64,000 nt of DNA, from positions 167,019 through 231,018 of the forward strand of contig NZ_JAATJA010000001.1 of the NCBI RefSeq assembly GCF_011927665.1. The letters are read 5' to 3'. This DNA comes from Desulfobaculum xiamenense. Its GTDB lineage: Bacteria > Desulfobacterota > Desulfovibrionia > Desulfovibrionales > Desulfovibrionaceae. Under the pieces are notes generated by a model. The model saw only the letters and a program-made list of their open reading frames with translations, searched no databases and was not told the DNA's origin. The stretch's first letter is position 1. Each line of letters begins with the position of its first letter. This document shows positions 9,593-18,759 of this stretch, in pieces. Position numbers and translations under genes: made by a program.

Positions 9593-11146
9593 GTGATGGG
9601 AATGCGCGACAAAAATCGAAATATGGTGTTTGCAGCCGAGAAGGCGGCCGCGACGAGCGACGATCCGCTGTGGAAGCTCATGATTGTCGATGACGAGGAA
9701 GAAGTGCATCGCGTCACGCGCATGGTGGTGCGGGATTTCTCCTTCGAGGGTCGAGGGTTCGAGTGCTTGAGCGCATACTCCGCCGCACAGGCGCGCGAGC
9801 TCATCAGGGAGCATCCGGATACCGCGGTCATCCTGCTCGACGTGGTCATGGAAACCAATCAGGCCGGGCTGGAGTTCGTCCGCTTCATTCGCGAGGAGGT
9901 CAGGGATAGGCGCGTACGGATCATTCTGCGCACCGGACAGCCCGGCCATGCGCCGGAGCGCGAGGTGGTCGATCAGTATGACATCAACGACTACAAGCAG
10001 AAGACGGAACTGACCGCGGAGCGGCTCTACACCACGATCATCGGGGCCGTGCGTTCCTACAAGGACCTCGTGACCATCGAACGGAGCATGCGCGGGCTGG
10101 AGCGAGTGATCGCATCGTCCGGGCGGCTACTCATGCAGCGCGACGCCGAGGAGTTCTGCCGCGAGTGGCTGGAGGAATTTCGAGGTCTTGTCCGGCAGGA
10201 GTGCAACACAGGGCGGGAGTGCACGGCATCGGGCTTTGCCGCGTCCGGTTCGGGAGAGAACATGAGCGTTGTCGCCGGGATCGGCGGCTATGAGCGGATG
10301 CTCGGCGCATCCGTGGGAGAGGCAGCGCCGGAGGCCATGCCCATGCTGGCCGGGGCGGAGGGCAATGGCGGCTGGTTCTGCGAAGGAAACGCCTTTGCCG
10401 CGCGTTTTACCGGCAAGAGCGACACAGCAAACTACATCTACCTACGCTGCTGTCGCCCCCTCGAAGCGCTCGAAGACAGGCTCCTGCGGATTCTTGGGGC
10501 CAACGCGGGCACCGCGCTCGACAATATCCTGCTCAATCGCGAGATCATCAGCACCCAGAAGGAACTCATCTTCACCCTTGGCGACGTGGTGGAGAGCCGT
10601 TCCCACGAGACGGCGAATCATGTTCGCCGGGTGGCCGAGTATTCGCGTTTTCTGGCGCTGGCCTATGGACTCGATGAGAAGGAGGCCGAACTCCTGCGGC
10701 TCGCCTCGCCCATGCACGACGTCGGCAAGATCGGGATTCCGGATGCGATACTGCTCAAGCCGGGCCGACTGACCACGGAGGAGTTCGAGGTCATGAAGAG
10801 CCATACCGTGCTCGGCTATCAGATACTTCGCAGTTCGAGCCGCAAGATCATCCGTTCGGCGGCCGTGGTGGCTTTGCAGCATCATGAGCGCTGGGACGGG
10901 AAGGGATATCCCGAAGGACTCAAGGGGGAGGACATACACGTCTTCGGGCGCATCACGGCCATAACCGACGTGTTCGACGCTCTTGCCACGCCGCGCGTGT
11001 ACAAGGCGGCATGGGATCTGGAACGCATCGTGGAGCTTGTGCGTCACGAGCGGGGTGGGCTTTTCGAACCTGCGTTGGCGGATCTGCTGCTGGGGAATCT
11101 GGATGACATCCTCAAGATTCGAGACGCCTATCCGGACGAGGGATAG
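9593..11146 (+). CDS. Receiver-DUF3369-HD-GYP cyclic-di-GMP phosphodiesterase, about 517 aa
   Basis: Starts in frame at GTG 9593, ATG 9596 and ATG 9602 are all possible; no strong ribosome site separates them. Numbering from 9593, the receiver spans residues 28-150 with D83, in the same extended LRTGQPGHAPE form as the preceding kinase. A DUF3369-like middle region follows (about 160-320), then an HD-GYP domain (about 322-500) with H375-D376 in HDVGKIGIPD, HH at 430-431 and GKGYPEGLKGEDI from 436. These are the metal and substrate residues of active HD-GYP enzymes, which linearise cyclic-di-GMP to pGpG and GMP. It is likely the output of this receiver/kinase group, linking it to cyclic-di-GMP turnover. 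Confidence 0.92.
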   Translation: MMGMRDKNRNMVFAAEKAAATSDDPLWKLMIVDDEEEVHRVTRMVVRDFSFEGRGFECLSAYSAAQARELIREHPDTAVILLDVVMETNQAGLEFVRFIREEVRDRRVRIILRTGQPGHAPEREVVDQYDINDYKQKTELTAERLYTTIIGAVRSYKDLVTIERSMRGLERVIASSGRLLMQRDAEEFCREWLEEFRGLVRQECNTGRECTASGFAASGSGENMSVVAGIGGYERMLGASVGEAAPEAMPMLAGAEGNGGWFCEGNAFAARFTGKSDTANYIYLRCCRPLEALEDRLLRILGANAGTALDNILLNREIISTQKELIFTLGDVVESRSHETANHVRRVAEYSRFLALAYGLDEKEAELLRLASPMHDVGKIGIPDAILLKPGRLTTEEFEVMKSHTVLGYQILRSSSRKIIRSAAVVALQHHERWDGKGYPEGLKGEDIHVFGRITAITDVFDALATPRVYKAAWDLERIVELVRHERGGLFEPALADLLLGNLDDILKIRDAYPDEG

Positions 11147-11180
11147 GAACCGCCCGCAGTCCACCCGCGGCGTCTGCCGC

Positions 11181-14100
11181 GTGGCGGGACATTCGCTATG
11201 CCGCATCGCACTGGCGCTCGGCTGTCTTGTCCTCGTGTGCGGGATTCTCGGTTCCGGGCGGGTGTGTGCCGCACCCGACGATGTCGGCCCGCCGGTGCGG
11301 CTGGCGTTCATGGAAGCTCGTCCCTACTATTTTCTGGGGGCGCGGGGCGAGGCGCGAGGCATTCTCGTCGATCTGTGGAAAATGGCCTCGGCCCGCAGCG
11401 GCCATGATGTCCGTTTCGAGATCGCGCCCATGAGTGAAGCCCTGAGGATGGTCGCCGAGGGCGAGGCGGACGTGCTGCCAGCCGTCGCGCGGACGCCATC
11501 GCGCGAAAGGTTGTTCGATTTCACCAGTCCCTTCGCCTCCATACGTATGTATGTCTATTCGCGCCCGGAGGTCTTTCCCGATGGCGCCCCCCAAACCATT
11601 GCCGAACTTGCCGGACATGATTTCGGCGTCGTCGCAGGAAATTTCGATTACGAGATGGCCGCTGATGCGGGAATGCTCGATGGTGCGACCATTTTCCCGA
11701 CCTATGGGGAACTGTGTCTAGCATTGGCTCATGGCCGGGTCAGCGCCGCAGTCATGCCCGAGGCTCTGGCCTCCGTGTATTTGGCGTACGCCGGGGCCGG
11801 GGCGCAGGTGACGCTGTCGGATAATCCCGCGCTGACGGTCGAGGTGTGCGCCGCTGTGCACAAGGGAAACCGAAGGCTGCTCGAAACGGTGCAGGCCACC
11901 CTCGGTGGCGTTTCCGAGGAGGAACTTGCCGCCGTGTTTCGGGACTGGATGGGGGCCGCGCCGTTGGAGAAGCCCGAATCCGGGCAGTTCGACGAACTCG
12001 GGGGCGTGCGTGTGGCCTTGCCACGTGATTTGCCGCCATATTCCGTCGCGCGGGCGGGGGACAGGATGCGGGGGCTGCTGCCCGATCTGTGGCAGGCCTG
12101 GAGCGGTCACACGGGCGTTCGTGTGACCTTCGTGCCCGCCGACAGGGATGGCAGGGAGCTGGTCCTTGCCGATCAGGCCGACATTGCGCATGACTTCTCG
12201 GCGTCGGATGGTACCGTGCCCGGAATGGAGAGCCTCGCTCTGCCAATCGACAATACGACGAGTCTGTTCTTCAGCGCGCGGCTGTATGGTGTGAAGACTC
12301 CCGCCGATCTGCATGGTTTCGAGCTTGGCGCGTCGTGGCCCGTGGGGGGGAGCGTTCCGGGGCTTCAGGACGGCGGCGCGGTGGCCGTGCGTACCTTCGA
12401 GACGGTGGACGGGCTGTTTGGTGCCGTAGCATCCGGCAAGGTGCTGGCTTTTGTCCATCCCACACAGCCCGCGTTGAGCGCCCTGCGCAGTCGCGGCATT
12501 CTCGATGCGTTTCGCTATCACGCGGACCGTCCCTTGAAACGTAGCGCCTTGAAGGCGCTGGTTCGAAGCGACGACGCCCTGCTGTTGCGGGCCGTGCGCG
12601 AGGGGATGCTCGCCATCGGCGAGGATGAATTACGTAGCCTGCAACACCGCTGGAATCCGTTGCGCGAGGAGCATCGTGGACGCTCCCTCGTCGTTGCCAT
12701 GAACAGGGACGATCCGCCGTGGAGTTTCGCCACGGAGGACGGGCGTGCCGCAGGCCTGTTCGCGGATATTTGGCGTCTGTGGTCTGAGCGGACGGGAAGG
12801 GGCGTGTCGTTTCTCTTGAACGACGAGACTGGCGCGGTGCGCGATGTCCAGTCCGGCATCGCGGATTTGCATGCGGGCCTTGTGTCGCGGCCCGATGTCG
12901 CCTGGAAGCTCGACTTCGCCGGGCCCGTGTACGGCGAGGAGTGGGCTGTCTTCTATAGGAGCGACAGGTTCCGACCTCACGGTCTCGACGATTTTCTTGG
13001 CGCGGCCATAGCCGTTCCCGAGGGGAGCGCAGCGGCGCGGAGTCTGGAATGGGAGGCTCCCTACATTCGGCAGATTCCCTTCGCGAACGTGCGGCAGGCC
13101 GTGGTCGCCGTGGAGGAGAACGGGCTGGACGGGTTTCTCGCGCCGACGGTCGCCGCGCGCGCCATTCTGCGGGAGGCGGGCCTTGAGGCCCTGTTCGCCA
13201 AGCTCACCACGTGGCGACATGTGGAGGATGTGCGACCGGGCGTGGTCAAGGGCGCATCGGAACTGGTGGCCACGATCAACGACGGCTTCGAGTCGATTCG
13301 GCGCGATGAGCTGCTGGAGCTTGAAAAGCGCTGGATCAGCAATCCGGACGACTTCCGGTTCCGTGCGCAGCCGCAGGAACTGCGCCTGAGCGCGTGGGAA
13401 CGTGGCTGGCTGTCGCGGCATCCCTCCGTGACGCTTGGTATCCCGGCCCATTTCCCGCCGTATTCCTTCGTGGATGACAAGGGCGAGCCAGCCGGAATCG
13501 CTGTGGACTTCCTGCGCAGTGTTGGCGAACGCGTGGGGCTGGGCGTTCGGCTGGTGCCCGTGGATGGGTGGGGCAGGCTTGTCGAGCAGGTCGGCAGCGG
13601 AGTCCTGGACGGCATAGGCTGCGAGGTGCCAACCCATGAACGCAGCTCCATGCTGATCTTTTCCGGGGCGTACTACGAAACGCCGTGGGTCATCGTGGCC
13701 CGTAGCGAGGACGGCATTTACTCCGGCATCGAGGACCTTCTCGGCAAGCGTGTCGTTTCGCTGGCAGATGACGCGGCGTACGGCATCCTGAGCCGTTATC
13801 CGGACATAGATCTGACGAGCGTGGACAAGCTGGAGGATATGTGGTCCGCCGTGTCCATGGGTGGGGCGGATGCCTGCCTGAGCAATTTCGCCACTGCGAG
13901 CTATTCCATTCCCCGGCAGGGCATAGCCAATCTGCGTGTCGCCTGCGTGCTGCGCAACGAATTGCGTCTCGCGGTGGGCGTGCGTCGGGATTGGCCGGAA
14001 TTGGCAGGCATTCTGGACAAGGGTCTGCGCGCCGTGCCGCCCGCCGAGCGTGATCGCATCCTGCGGCGCTGGGTGGGGGTGCGTGTGGAGGCCGGGCTGG

Positions 14101-17100
14101 ATTCCGGACGGGTGTGGATAGTGGGCATGCAGATGGGGGCGGTGGTCCTGCTGGTCTTCTTCGTCATTGCCTACTGGAATCGCCGTCTCGCGTCCGAGGT
14201 GCGGGTGCGCATGCGCGCCGAGGAGGAACTGGCGCGCAGCCACAGCTTTTTGCAGAATCTCATAGATTGCCTGCCGACGCCCGTCTTCCTCAAGAACGCC
14301 TCCGGTCGTTACGTGACCGTGAACGAGGCTTTTCTTACGCTTTTCGACAAGCGGGAATCTGAGGTGCTGGGGCGCAGCGAAAAGGAATGCCTGCCGCCTA
14401 CGCTGGCCGAGAGCGGGATTCGTGCGGACGATTCCCTCGCCGCGACGCGCGAGCGCATCCTCGAATACGAGGCCGCTTTCGAAGACGCAAAGGGCGGACG
14501 GCACGACTACATCGTGTCGCGTTCCCTTGTCGGTTCCCTGGATGGCGAGGGCGGCGTGGTGGGCGTGATGCTCGACATCTCCGACCGCAAGCGCGTCGAG
14601 ATGGCGCTTTTCGAGAGCGAGCAGCGCTTTCTGCTGGCCATGAAGGCCACGTCCGACGGGCTGTGGGATTGGCGCATCGGTCAGCGGGAGATGTATTTCA
14701 GTCCGGGCTTCCTCTCCATGTTCGGCTACGCGGAGAATGACCTGCCGCATACGGCGGAGACGTGGGCGCGCCTTGTGCATCCAGAGGATCGCGAGCGTGT
14801 GCAGGAACTTTACCGACGGCATATCGAAAACGTTGAGATGTTCCGCATGGACTACCGGATGGTGCATCGCGACGGCTCCACGGTGTGGGTGATGGCGCGG
14901 GCCTTCATTCTCGACGAGGCGGGAACCGGCGTGGCCACCCGTGTGGTTGGCACCTATACGGACATCACTCTGCGCAAGGCCATTGAGGCCGAGTTGCAGG
15001 TCGCAAAGGAGGCCGCGGAGGGCGCGAACCGCGCCAAAAGTCAGTTCCTTGCCAACATGAGCCATGAGATACGCACGCCCATGAACGGCGTCATCGGCAT
15101 GTCCGAACTGCTGCTCGATACCGAGCTGACCGATCGCCAGCGGGAGTATGTGAACTCCATTCTCGTTTCGGGCGAATCGCTCCTCACCGTCATCAACGAT
15201 ATTCTCGACTTCTCCAAGATCGAGGCGGGCAAGCTGGAGATCGACCATGTGCCCTTCAGCCTGCGCGATTCTCTTTATACCGACCTGCACGCCATTGGCG
15301 GCCGGGCGGCGGAGAAGGGGCTTGAACTGGTCATGCGCGTCGCCCCAAACGTGCCGGACCATCTGCTCGGCGACCCCAAGCGTCTGCGCCAGATCATCCT
15401 GAACCTCGTTGGCAATGCCGTGAAGTTCACCGACGTTGGCGAGATCGTCGTTCAGGTCGATTTCGGTGGATACTCCGGCGTGCGGGTGCTGCTGCGATTC
15501 TCCGTGCGGGATACGGGCATCGGCATCAATCACGAGGACCAGCGCCGCATCTTCGATCTCTTTGTGCAGGCGGACGGCACCATCACCCGGCGCTACGGCG
15601 GGACGGGGCTTGGGCTGGCCATTTCCGCGCAGCTCGTGAACCTCATGGGTGGCGAGATCGCCGTACGCAGCGAGCCGGGGCAGGGTAGCGAATTCGTTTT
15701 TGATGTCCTGCTTGAGGAATCGCCAACGCCGGTCGCTCCCGCAACGGGCATCCCCGATCTGTCGGTGCTCGAAAACGTGCGGGTGCTCGTGGTGGACGAT
15801 AGCGAAACGAATCGGCGCATCCTGTCCGAGAGCCTGCGTCAGTGGAAGATGACGCCGGTGGCCTCGTCCGGCGTCTCCGAAGCCATAGGGTTGATGGAGG
15901 GTGCAGTGGTGCGTGGGCGGCCCTACGCCCTTGCCATCGTCGACCGCATGATGCCCGGAGCCGACGGACTGGATTTCCTTGGCGCGGTGCGCCGTCGCAA
16001 GGAATTCGAGGGCATGAAGGTCATCATGCTCACCTCGGCCGCGACGCAGGAGGAGGAGCGCCGTGCCCGTGAGCTGGGCGCGGTGGCCTGCCTCGTCAAG
16101 CCGGTGGGGCCAGCGGAGCTCATGCGCGCGGTGGCGCTCGCCGTGGGCAGTTGGGAGAACGTGGGGATATCCGGGCAGGCGGAGCCTACCTCGCGTCATC
16201 TGAAATCACGGCGGGAACTGGAGATTCTGCTCGTGGAGGATACGGTCATCAATCAGAACGTGGCCAAGGGGATGCTTGTCTCCTTCGGGCACAGCGTCAC
16301 CGTGGCCGGAAACGGTGTGGAGGCGTTGCGCCTGCTTGAGGATGGCCGTTTCGACATGGTGTTCATGGATGTGCAGATGCCGGAGATGGACGGGGTGGAG
16401 GCCACCCGCATCATCCGCGAGCGCGAGCGCACCGCTGGCGGCCATTTGCCCGTGGTGGCCATGACCGCCCACGCCATGCGCGGCGACCGCGAACGTTTCG
16501 AGGCCGCCGGAATGGACGATTTCGTGCCGAAGCCCGTGTCGCCTCGGGTCATGTTCGAGGCCGTGGAGCGCGTCGTCTCCGCGATGGCGGGCGGGTCTCA
16601 GGACGTGCCAGTGCCGGGCAATGCTCCTGCTCAGGAGGTGGACGCCATTGTGGCGTCGTCCGTGGCGAAGGCTGCGAAGCCGGACGGCGTGACGGTTGAG
16701 GCCATGACCGGTGGCGAGGCTCTCCCCACGGCGTTTGGCGTGGAGGAGGATTCGGTGCCCACATCTGCGGAGGCGTCCGCAAGCGGACCGCATCTCGACC
16801 CGCGACGCATGGCCGAAAGCTTCGGCGGCCAGCGGGACTTCATTCTCGAAAACGCGCAGATATTCATCGATGACGCTCCAGAGCGCTTCCGTCAGTTCGA
16901 GGAAGCCATTCGCGCGGCCGATGCCGAGGCGCTTGGGAAGCTGGCCCATGCCTTCAAGGGGACGATCGGCTGTTTCAGCACTGGGCGGGTGTACGAGGCG
17001 GCCCTTGGGCTCGAAAGGATAGGCCGGTCGGGCGATCTGTCCCTCGCGGGGGAGGGGGTGGCGGTCCTGCGTGAACATGTGGACGCCATGATACGGGAAT

Positions 17101-17114
17101 TGCGGGACATATGA
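11181..17114 (+). CDS. BvgS/EvgS-like hybrid kinase with four solute-binding domains, about 1977 aa
   Basis: GTG at 11181 is chosen because it begins a plausible signal sequence ending near VCAAPDD; the open frame reaches back into the previous gene and no clear ribosome site is seen. Four type-3 solute-binding (SBP_bac_3) modules follow at about residues 38-270, 270-500, 500-730 and 748-965. A membrane helix lies at about 978-1000. Then come two PAS domains, HisKA (H1295, SHEIRTP), HATPase, receiver 1 (D1588, VDRMMPG), receiver 2 (D1730, MDVQMPEMDG) and Hpt (H1923, AHAFKG). BvgS and EvgS have two binding domains, so four is unusual. Family knowledge suggests sensing of small amino-acid-like or organic-acid ligands in the periplasm. 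The ligand and output regulator are unknown. Confidence 0.93.
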   Translation: MAGHSLCRIALALGCLVLVCGILGSGRVCAAPDDVGPPVRLAFMEARPYYFLGARGEARGILVDLWKMASARSGHDVRFEIAPMSEALRMVAEGEADVLPAVARTPSRERLFDFTSPFASIRMYVYSRPEVFPDGAPQTIAELAGHDFGVVAGNFDYEMAADAGMLDGATIFPTYGELCLALAHGRVSAAVMPEALASVYLAYAGAGAQVTLSDNPALTVEVCAAVHKGNRRLLETVQATLGGVSEEELAAVFRDWMGAAPLEKPESGQFDELGGVRVALPRDLPPYSVARAGDRMRGLLPDLWQAWSGHTGVRVTFVPADRDGRELVLADQADIAHDFSASDGTVPGMESLALPIDNTTSLFFSARLYGVKTPADLHGFELGASWPVGGSVPGLQDGGAVAVRTFETVDGLFGAVASGKVLAFVHPTQPALSALRSRGILDAFRYHADRPLKRSALKALVRSDDALLLRAVREGMLAIGEDELRSLQHRWNPLREEHRGRSLVVAMNRDDPPWSFATEDGRAAGLFADIWRLWSERTGRGVSFLLNDETGAVRDVQSGIADLHAGLVSRPDVAWKLDFAGPVYGEEWAVFYRSDRFRPHGLDDFLGAAIAVPEGSAAARSLEWEAPYIRQIPFANVRQAVVAVEENGLDGFLAPTVAARAILREAGLEALFAKLTTWRHVEDVRPGVVKGASELVATINDGFESIRRDELLELEKRWISNPDDFRFRAQPQELRLSAWERGWLSRHPSVTLGIPAHFPPYSFVDDKGEPAGIAVDFLRSVGERVGLGVRLVPVDGWGRLVEQVGSGVLDGIGCEVPTHERSSMLIFSGAYYETPWVIVARSEDGIYSGIEDLLGKRVVSLADDAAYGILSRYPDIDLTSVDKLEDMWSAVSMGGADACLSNFATASYSIPRQGIANLRVACVLRNELRLAVGVRRDWPELAGILDKGLRAVPPAERDRILRRWVGVRVEAGLDSGRVWIVGMQMGAVVLLVFFVIAYWNRRLASEVRVRMRAEEELARSHSFLQNLIDCLPTPVFLKNASGRYVTVNEAFLTLFDKRESEVLGRSEKECLPPTLAESGIRADDSLAATRERILEYEAAFEDAKGGRHDYIVSRSLVGSLDGEGGVVGVMLDISDRKRVEMALFESEQRFLLAMKATSDGLWDWRIGQREMYFSPGFLSMFGYAENDLPHTAETWARLVHPEDRERVQELYRRHIENVEMFRMDYRMVHRDGSTVWVMARAFILDEAGTGVATRVVGTYTDITLRKAIEAELQVAKEAAEGANRAKSQFLANMSHEIRTPMNGVIGMSELLLDTELTDRQREYVNSILVSGESLLTVINDILDFSKIEAGKLEIDHVPFSLRDSLYTDLHAIGGRAAEKGLELVMRVAPNVPDHLLGDPKRLRQIILNLVGNAVKFTDVGEIVVQVDFGGYSGVRVLLRFSVRDTGIGINHEDQRRIFDLFVQADGTITRRYGGTGLGLAISAQLVNLMGGEIAVRSEPGQGSEFVFDVLLEESPTPVAPATGIPDLSVLENVRVLVVDDSETNRRILSESLRQWKMTPVASSGVSEAIGLMEGAVVRGRPYALAIVDRMMPGADGLDFLGAVRRRKEFEGMKVIMLTSAATQEEERRARELGAVACLVKPVGPAELMRAVALAVGSWENVGISGQAEPTSRHLKSRRELEILLVEDTVINQNVAKGMLVSFGHSVTVAGNGVEALRLLEDGRFDMVFMDVQMPEMDGVEATRIIRERERTAGGHLPVVAMTAHAMRGDRERFEAAGMDDFVPKPVSPRVMFEAVERVVSAMAGGSQDVPVPGNAPAQEVDAIVASSVAKAAKPDGVTVEAMTGGEALPTAFGVEEDSVPTSAEASASGPHLDPRRMAESFGGQRDFILENAQIFIDDAPERFRQFEEAIRAADAEALGKLAHAFKGTIGCFSTGRVYEAALGLERIGRSGDLSLAGEGVAVLREHVDAMIRELRDI

Positions 17115-17204
17115 CGAAAGGCGCGGCGACTGGCCGCGGAAAACGGTTTTTCGGTGGCAGCGCTGGGCCGAATCATGCTATTTTCAGGTGTGGGGGTAAA
17201 AGCG

Positions 17205-17570
17205 ATGGCACAAATACTCATTGCAGAAGACGACTACGTGGCGCAGCTCACGGTTTCGAAAATGGTCAGCAAACTCGGGCATGTTCCCTTCGTTAGCCCC
17301 AATGGGAGACATGCCTACGAGGCGCTCAAGGCCGCCAACACGTTCCATCTGCTCATCACGGACATCATGATGCCCGAAATGGATGGGCAGCAGCTCATCA
17401 AGACGCTTAGGGGCGACAGCCAGTTCATGGATCTTCCGATCATCATCATGTCCGCGGTGGTCGGGGTGAAGGACATAAGCAACCTGCTGGAACTTGGTGC
17501 GACGTTCTTTTTGGCCAAGCCCATGCAGGAGCAGGAGCTGGCCCACTACATCGCGCGCTGTCTTGAGTGA
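17205..17570 (+). CDS. CheY-like single-domain response regulator, 121 aa
   Basis: ATG at 17205 is preferred over an upstream in-frame start at 17154 because it gives the canonical receiver opening MAQILIAEDDY, with a G-rich ribosome site just upstream. It is one receiver domain with no output: acidic pair ED, phospho-aspartate in LLITDIMMPEMDG, Ser in IIIMSA, and K in LAKPM. It leads a five-gene run of two receivers, Hpt-STAS, CheA-like kinase and MCP, all on the plus strand with small gaps. It is probably a phosphate sink or an intermediate for the CheA/Hpt pair. No flagellar-motor role can be read from the sequence. Confidence 0.9.
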   Translation: MAQILIAEDDYVAQLTVSKMVSKLGHVPFVSPNGRHAYEALKAANTFHLLITDIMMPEMDGQQLIKTLRGDSQFMDLPIIIMSAVVGVKDISNLLELGATFFLAKPMQEQELAHYIARCLE

Positions 17571-17594
17571 TTCGGCACAGGCCAAGGGGAGGAC

Positions 17595-17990
17595 ATGATG
17601 CGAGCCCTTGTGGTGGAGGACGATTTCGTATCGCGTGAGGTTTTGCGGAAGCATCTTGCGCCGTTTTTCGACGTCAACATCGTCGTCAACGGTGAGGAGG
17701 CCGTGTCGGCATTCCGCATGGCGAGCGAGGAGCGTCGGCCATACAATCTTGTTGTCATGGACATCATGATGCCTGTGCTCGACGGCTTGTCGGCCCTGAA
17801 GCGCATCCGCGAGTTCGAGGCCGAGCGCGATCTCGACCCCGTGACGGTCATCATGGCCACAGCGCTTTCGGACCCGAAGACCGTGATGCAGTCCTTCAAC
17901 GGGTGTGCGGCTGCCGGGTATATCGTGAAGCCATACGATGGCGAGAAGATTCGCGATCAACTCGTGCGCGCGGGGTTCATCTTCGAGTGA
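17595..17990 (+). CDS. CheY-like single-domain response regulator, 131 aa
   Basis: ATG at 17595 is preceded by GGGGAGGA. It is a stand-alone receiver with ED acidic residues (VVEDDF), phospho-acceptor in VVMDIMMPVLDG, Thr in IIMATA and K in YIVKPYDG. It starts 25 bases after the previous receiver and ends 16 bases before the Hpt-STAS gene, so it is part of the same operon. Its sequence differs enough from the first receiver to suggest separate partners, as in phosphorelays that use one receiver as output and another as sink. Confidence 0.9.
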   Translation: MMRALVVEDDFVSREVLRKHLAPFFDVNIVVNGEEAVSAFRMASEERRPYNLVVMDIMMPVLDGLSALKRIREFEAERDLDPVTVIMATALSDPKTVMQSFNGCAAAGYIVKPYDGEKIRDQLVRAGFIFE

Positions 17991-18006
17991 GAGGCCGGAG
18001 GCTGGC

Positions 18007-18759
18007 ATGAGCGAAAGTGATGAGATGGTCACGGAATTCTATTCGCAGGTGAACGACGATTTCTATCCGCTGATTATGGAGGGGACCGATCTGCTCGGTC
18101 AGGGGCGCGTGCAGGACGGGATAGAGGTTCTTGCGCGCCCGCTGCACACCATCAAGGGTGTTACGGGATTTATGAGCGGATTCGAGATCGCCTCCACCTT
18201 CACCCACAAGGTCGAGAGCTTTCTCAAGAAATTGCAGGCGGGCGAACTGGAGCACAGCGAGGAGAACATTACCGCCGCCATGCATGCCGTGACGCACGTT
18301 TTCCAGTTGCTGGACCAGATTCGCGAGATGGGCGAGCCGGACAAGGGCGAGATGGATTCCGTCCTCGACCGGCTGGAGAAGGCCTCCGGTGGCGGCGAGG
18401 GGGCTGCGACGGCTGCTGTCGGCAGCGTGGATATCGAAAGTTCCGATGGATGCATGGTGGCGCGCGTGTCGATGCCGCGCGTGCATCTGGACGCGCACCG
18501 GGAGATTCTGCGTGCCGCGCTTGGCGCTGTGGACTCCGGCATGCGCGTCGTCGTCGACCTTTCTGAAGTCCTCACCATGAACCGCGCCGGATTCGAGACG
18601 CTCGAAGAGTTCGCCGGACGCCTCGACCTGCGTGTGTCCGGCATGGGCCCCGGATGCAAGGGAACATTTTACGGCTGGGGGTTCGATTCATCGATTCGCG
18701 TGCAGGGCGTCGCGCCGGATACCGGCCCCACGCCCGATGACAATGGCGGGCTGAACTGA
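18007..18759 (+). CDS. Hpt (CheA P1-like) - STAS two-domain protein, 250 aa
   Basis: ATG at 18007 follows GGAGGC; an earlier in-frame start would overlap the receiver gene. Residues 10-120 are an Hpt/P1 helix bundle with the phospho-site HTIKG at H47. Residues about 140-235 resemble a STAS (anti-sigma-antagonist) fold with the strand-turn VVVDLSEVLTMNRAGF. The serine normally phosphorylated in SpoIIAA-type STAS domains seems to be replaced there. The stop shares one base with the start of the CheA-like gene, so the two are tightly coupled. The obvious reading is that it supplies in trans the phosphorylatable P1 that the adjacent CheA lacks. The STAS part may dock or localise it. Confidence 0.82.
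   Translation: MSESDEMVTEFYSQVNDDFYPLIMEGTDLLGQGRVQDGIEVLARPLHTIKGVTGFMSGFEIASTFTHKVESFLKKLQAGELEHSEENITAAMHAVTHVFQLLDQIREMGEPDKGEMDSVLDRLEKASGGGEGAATAAVGSVDIESSDGCMVARVSMPRVHLDAHREILRAALGAVDSGMRVVVDLSEVLTMNRAGFETLEEFAGRLDLRVSGMGPGCKGTFYGWGFDSSIRVQGVAPDTGPTPDDNGGLN

Noticed and set aside
12630-16199. A 1189-codon open frame on the minus strand
   Set aside because: It is antisense to the large BvgS-like kinase, has no recognisable domain, and arises from the high GC content.
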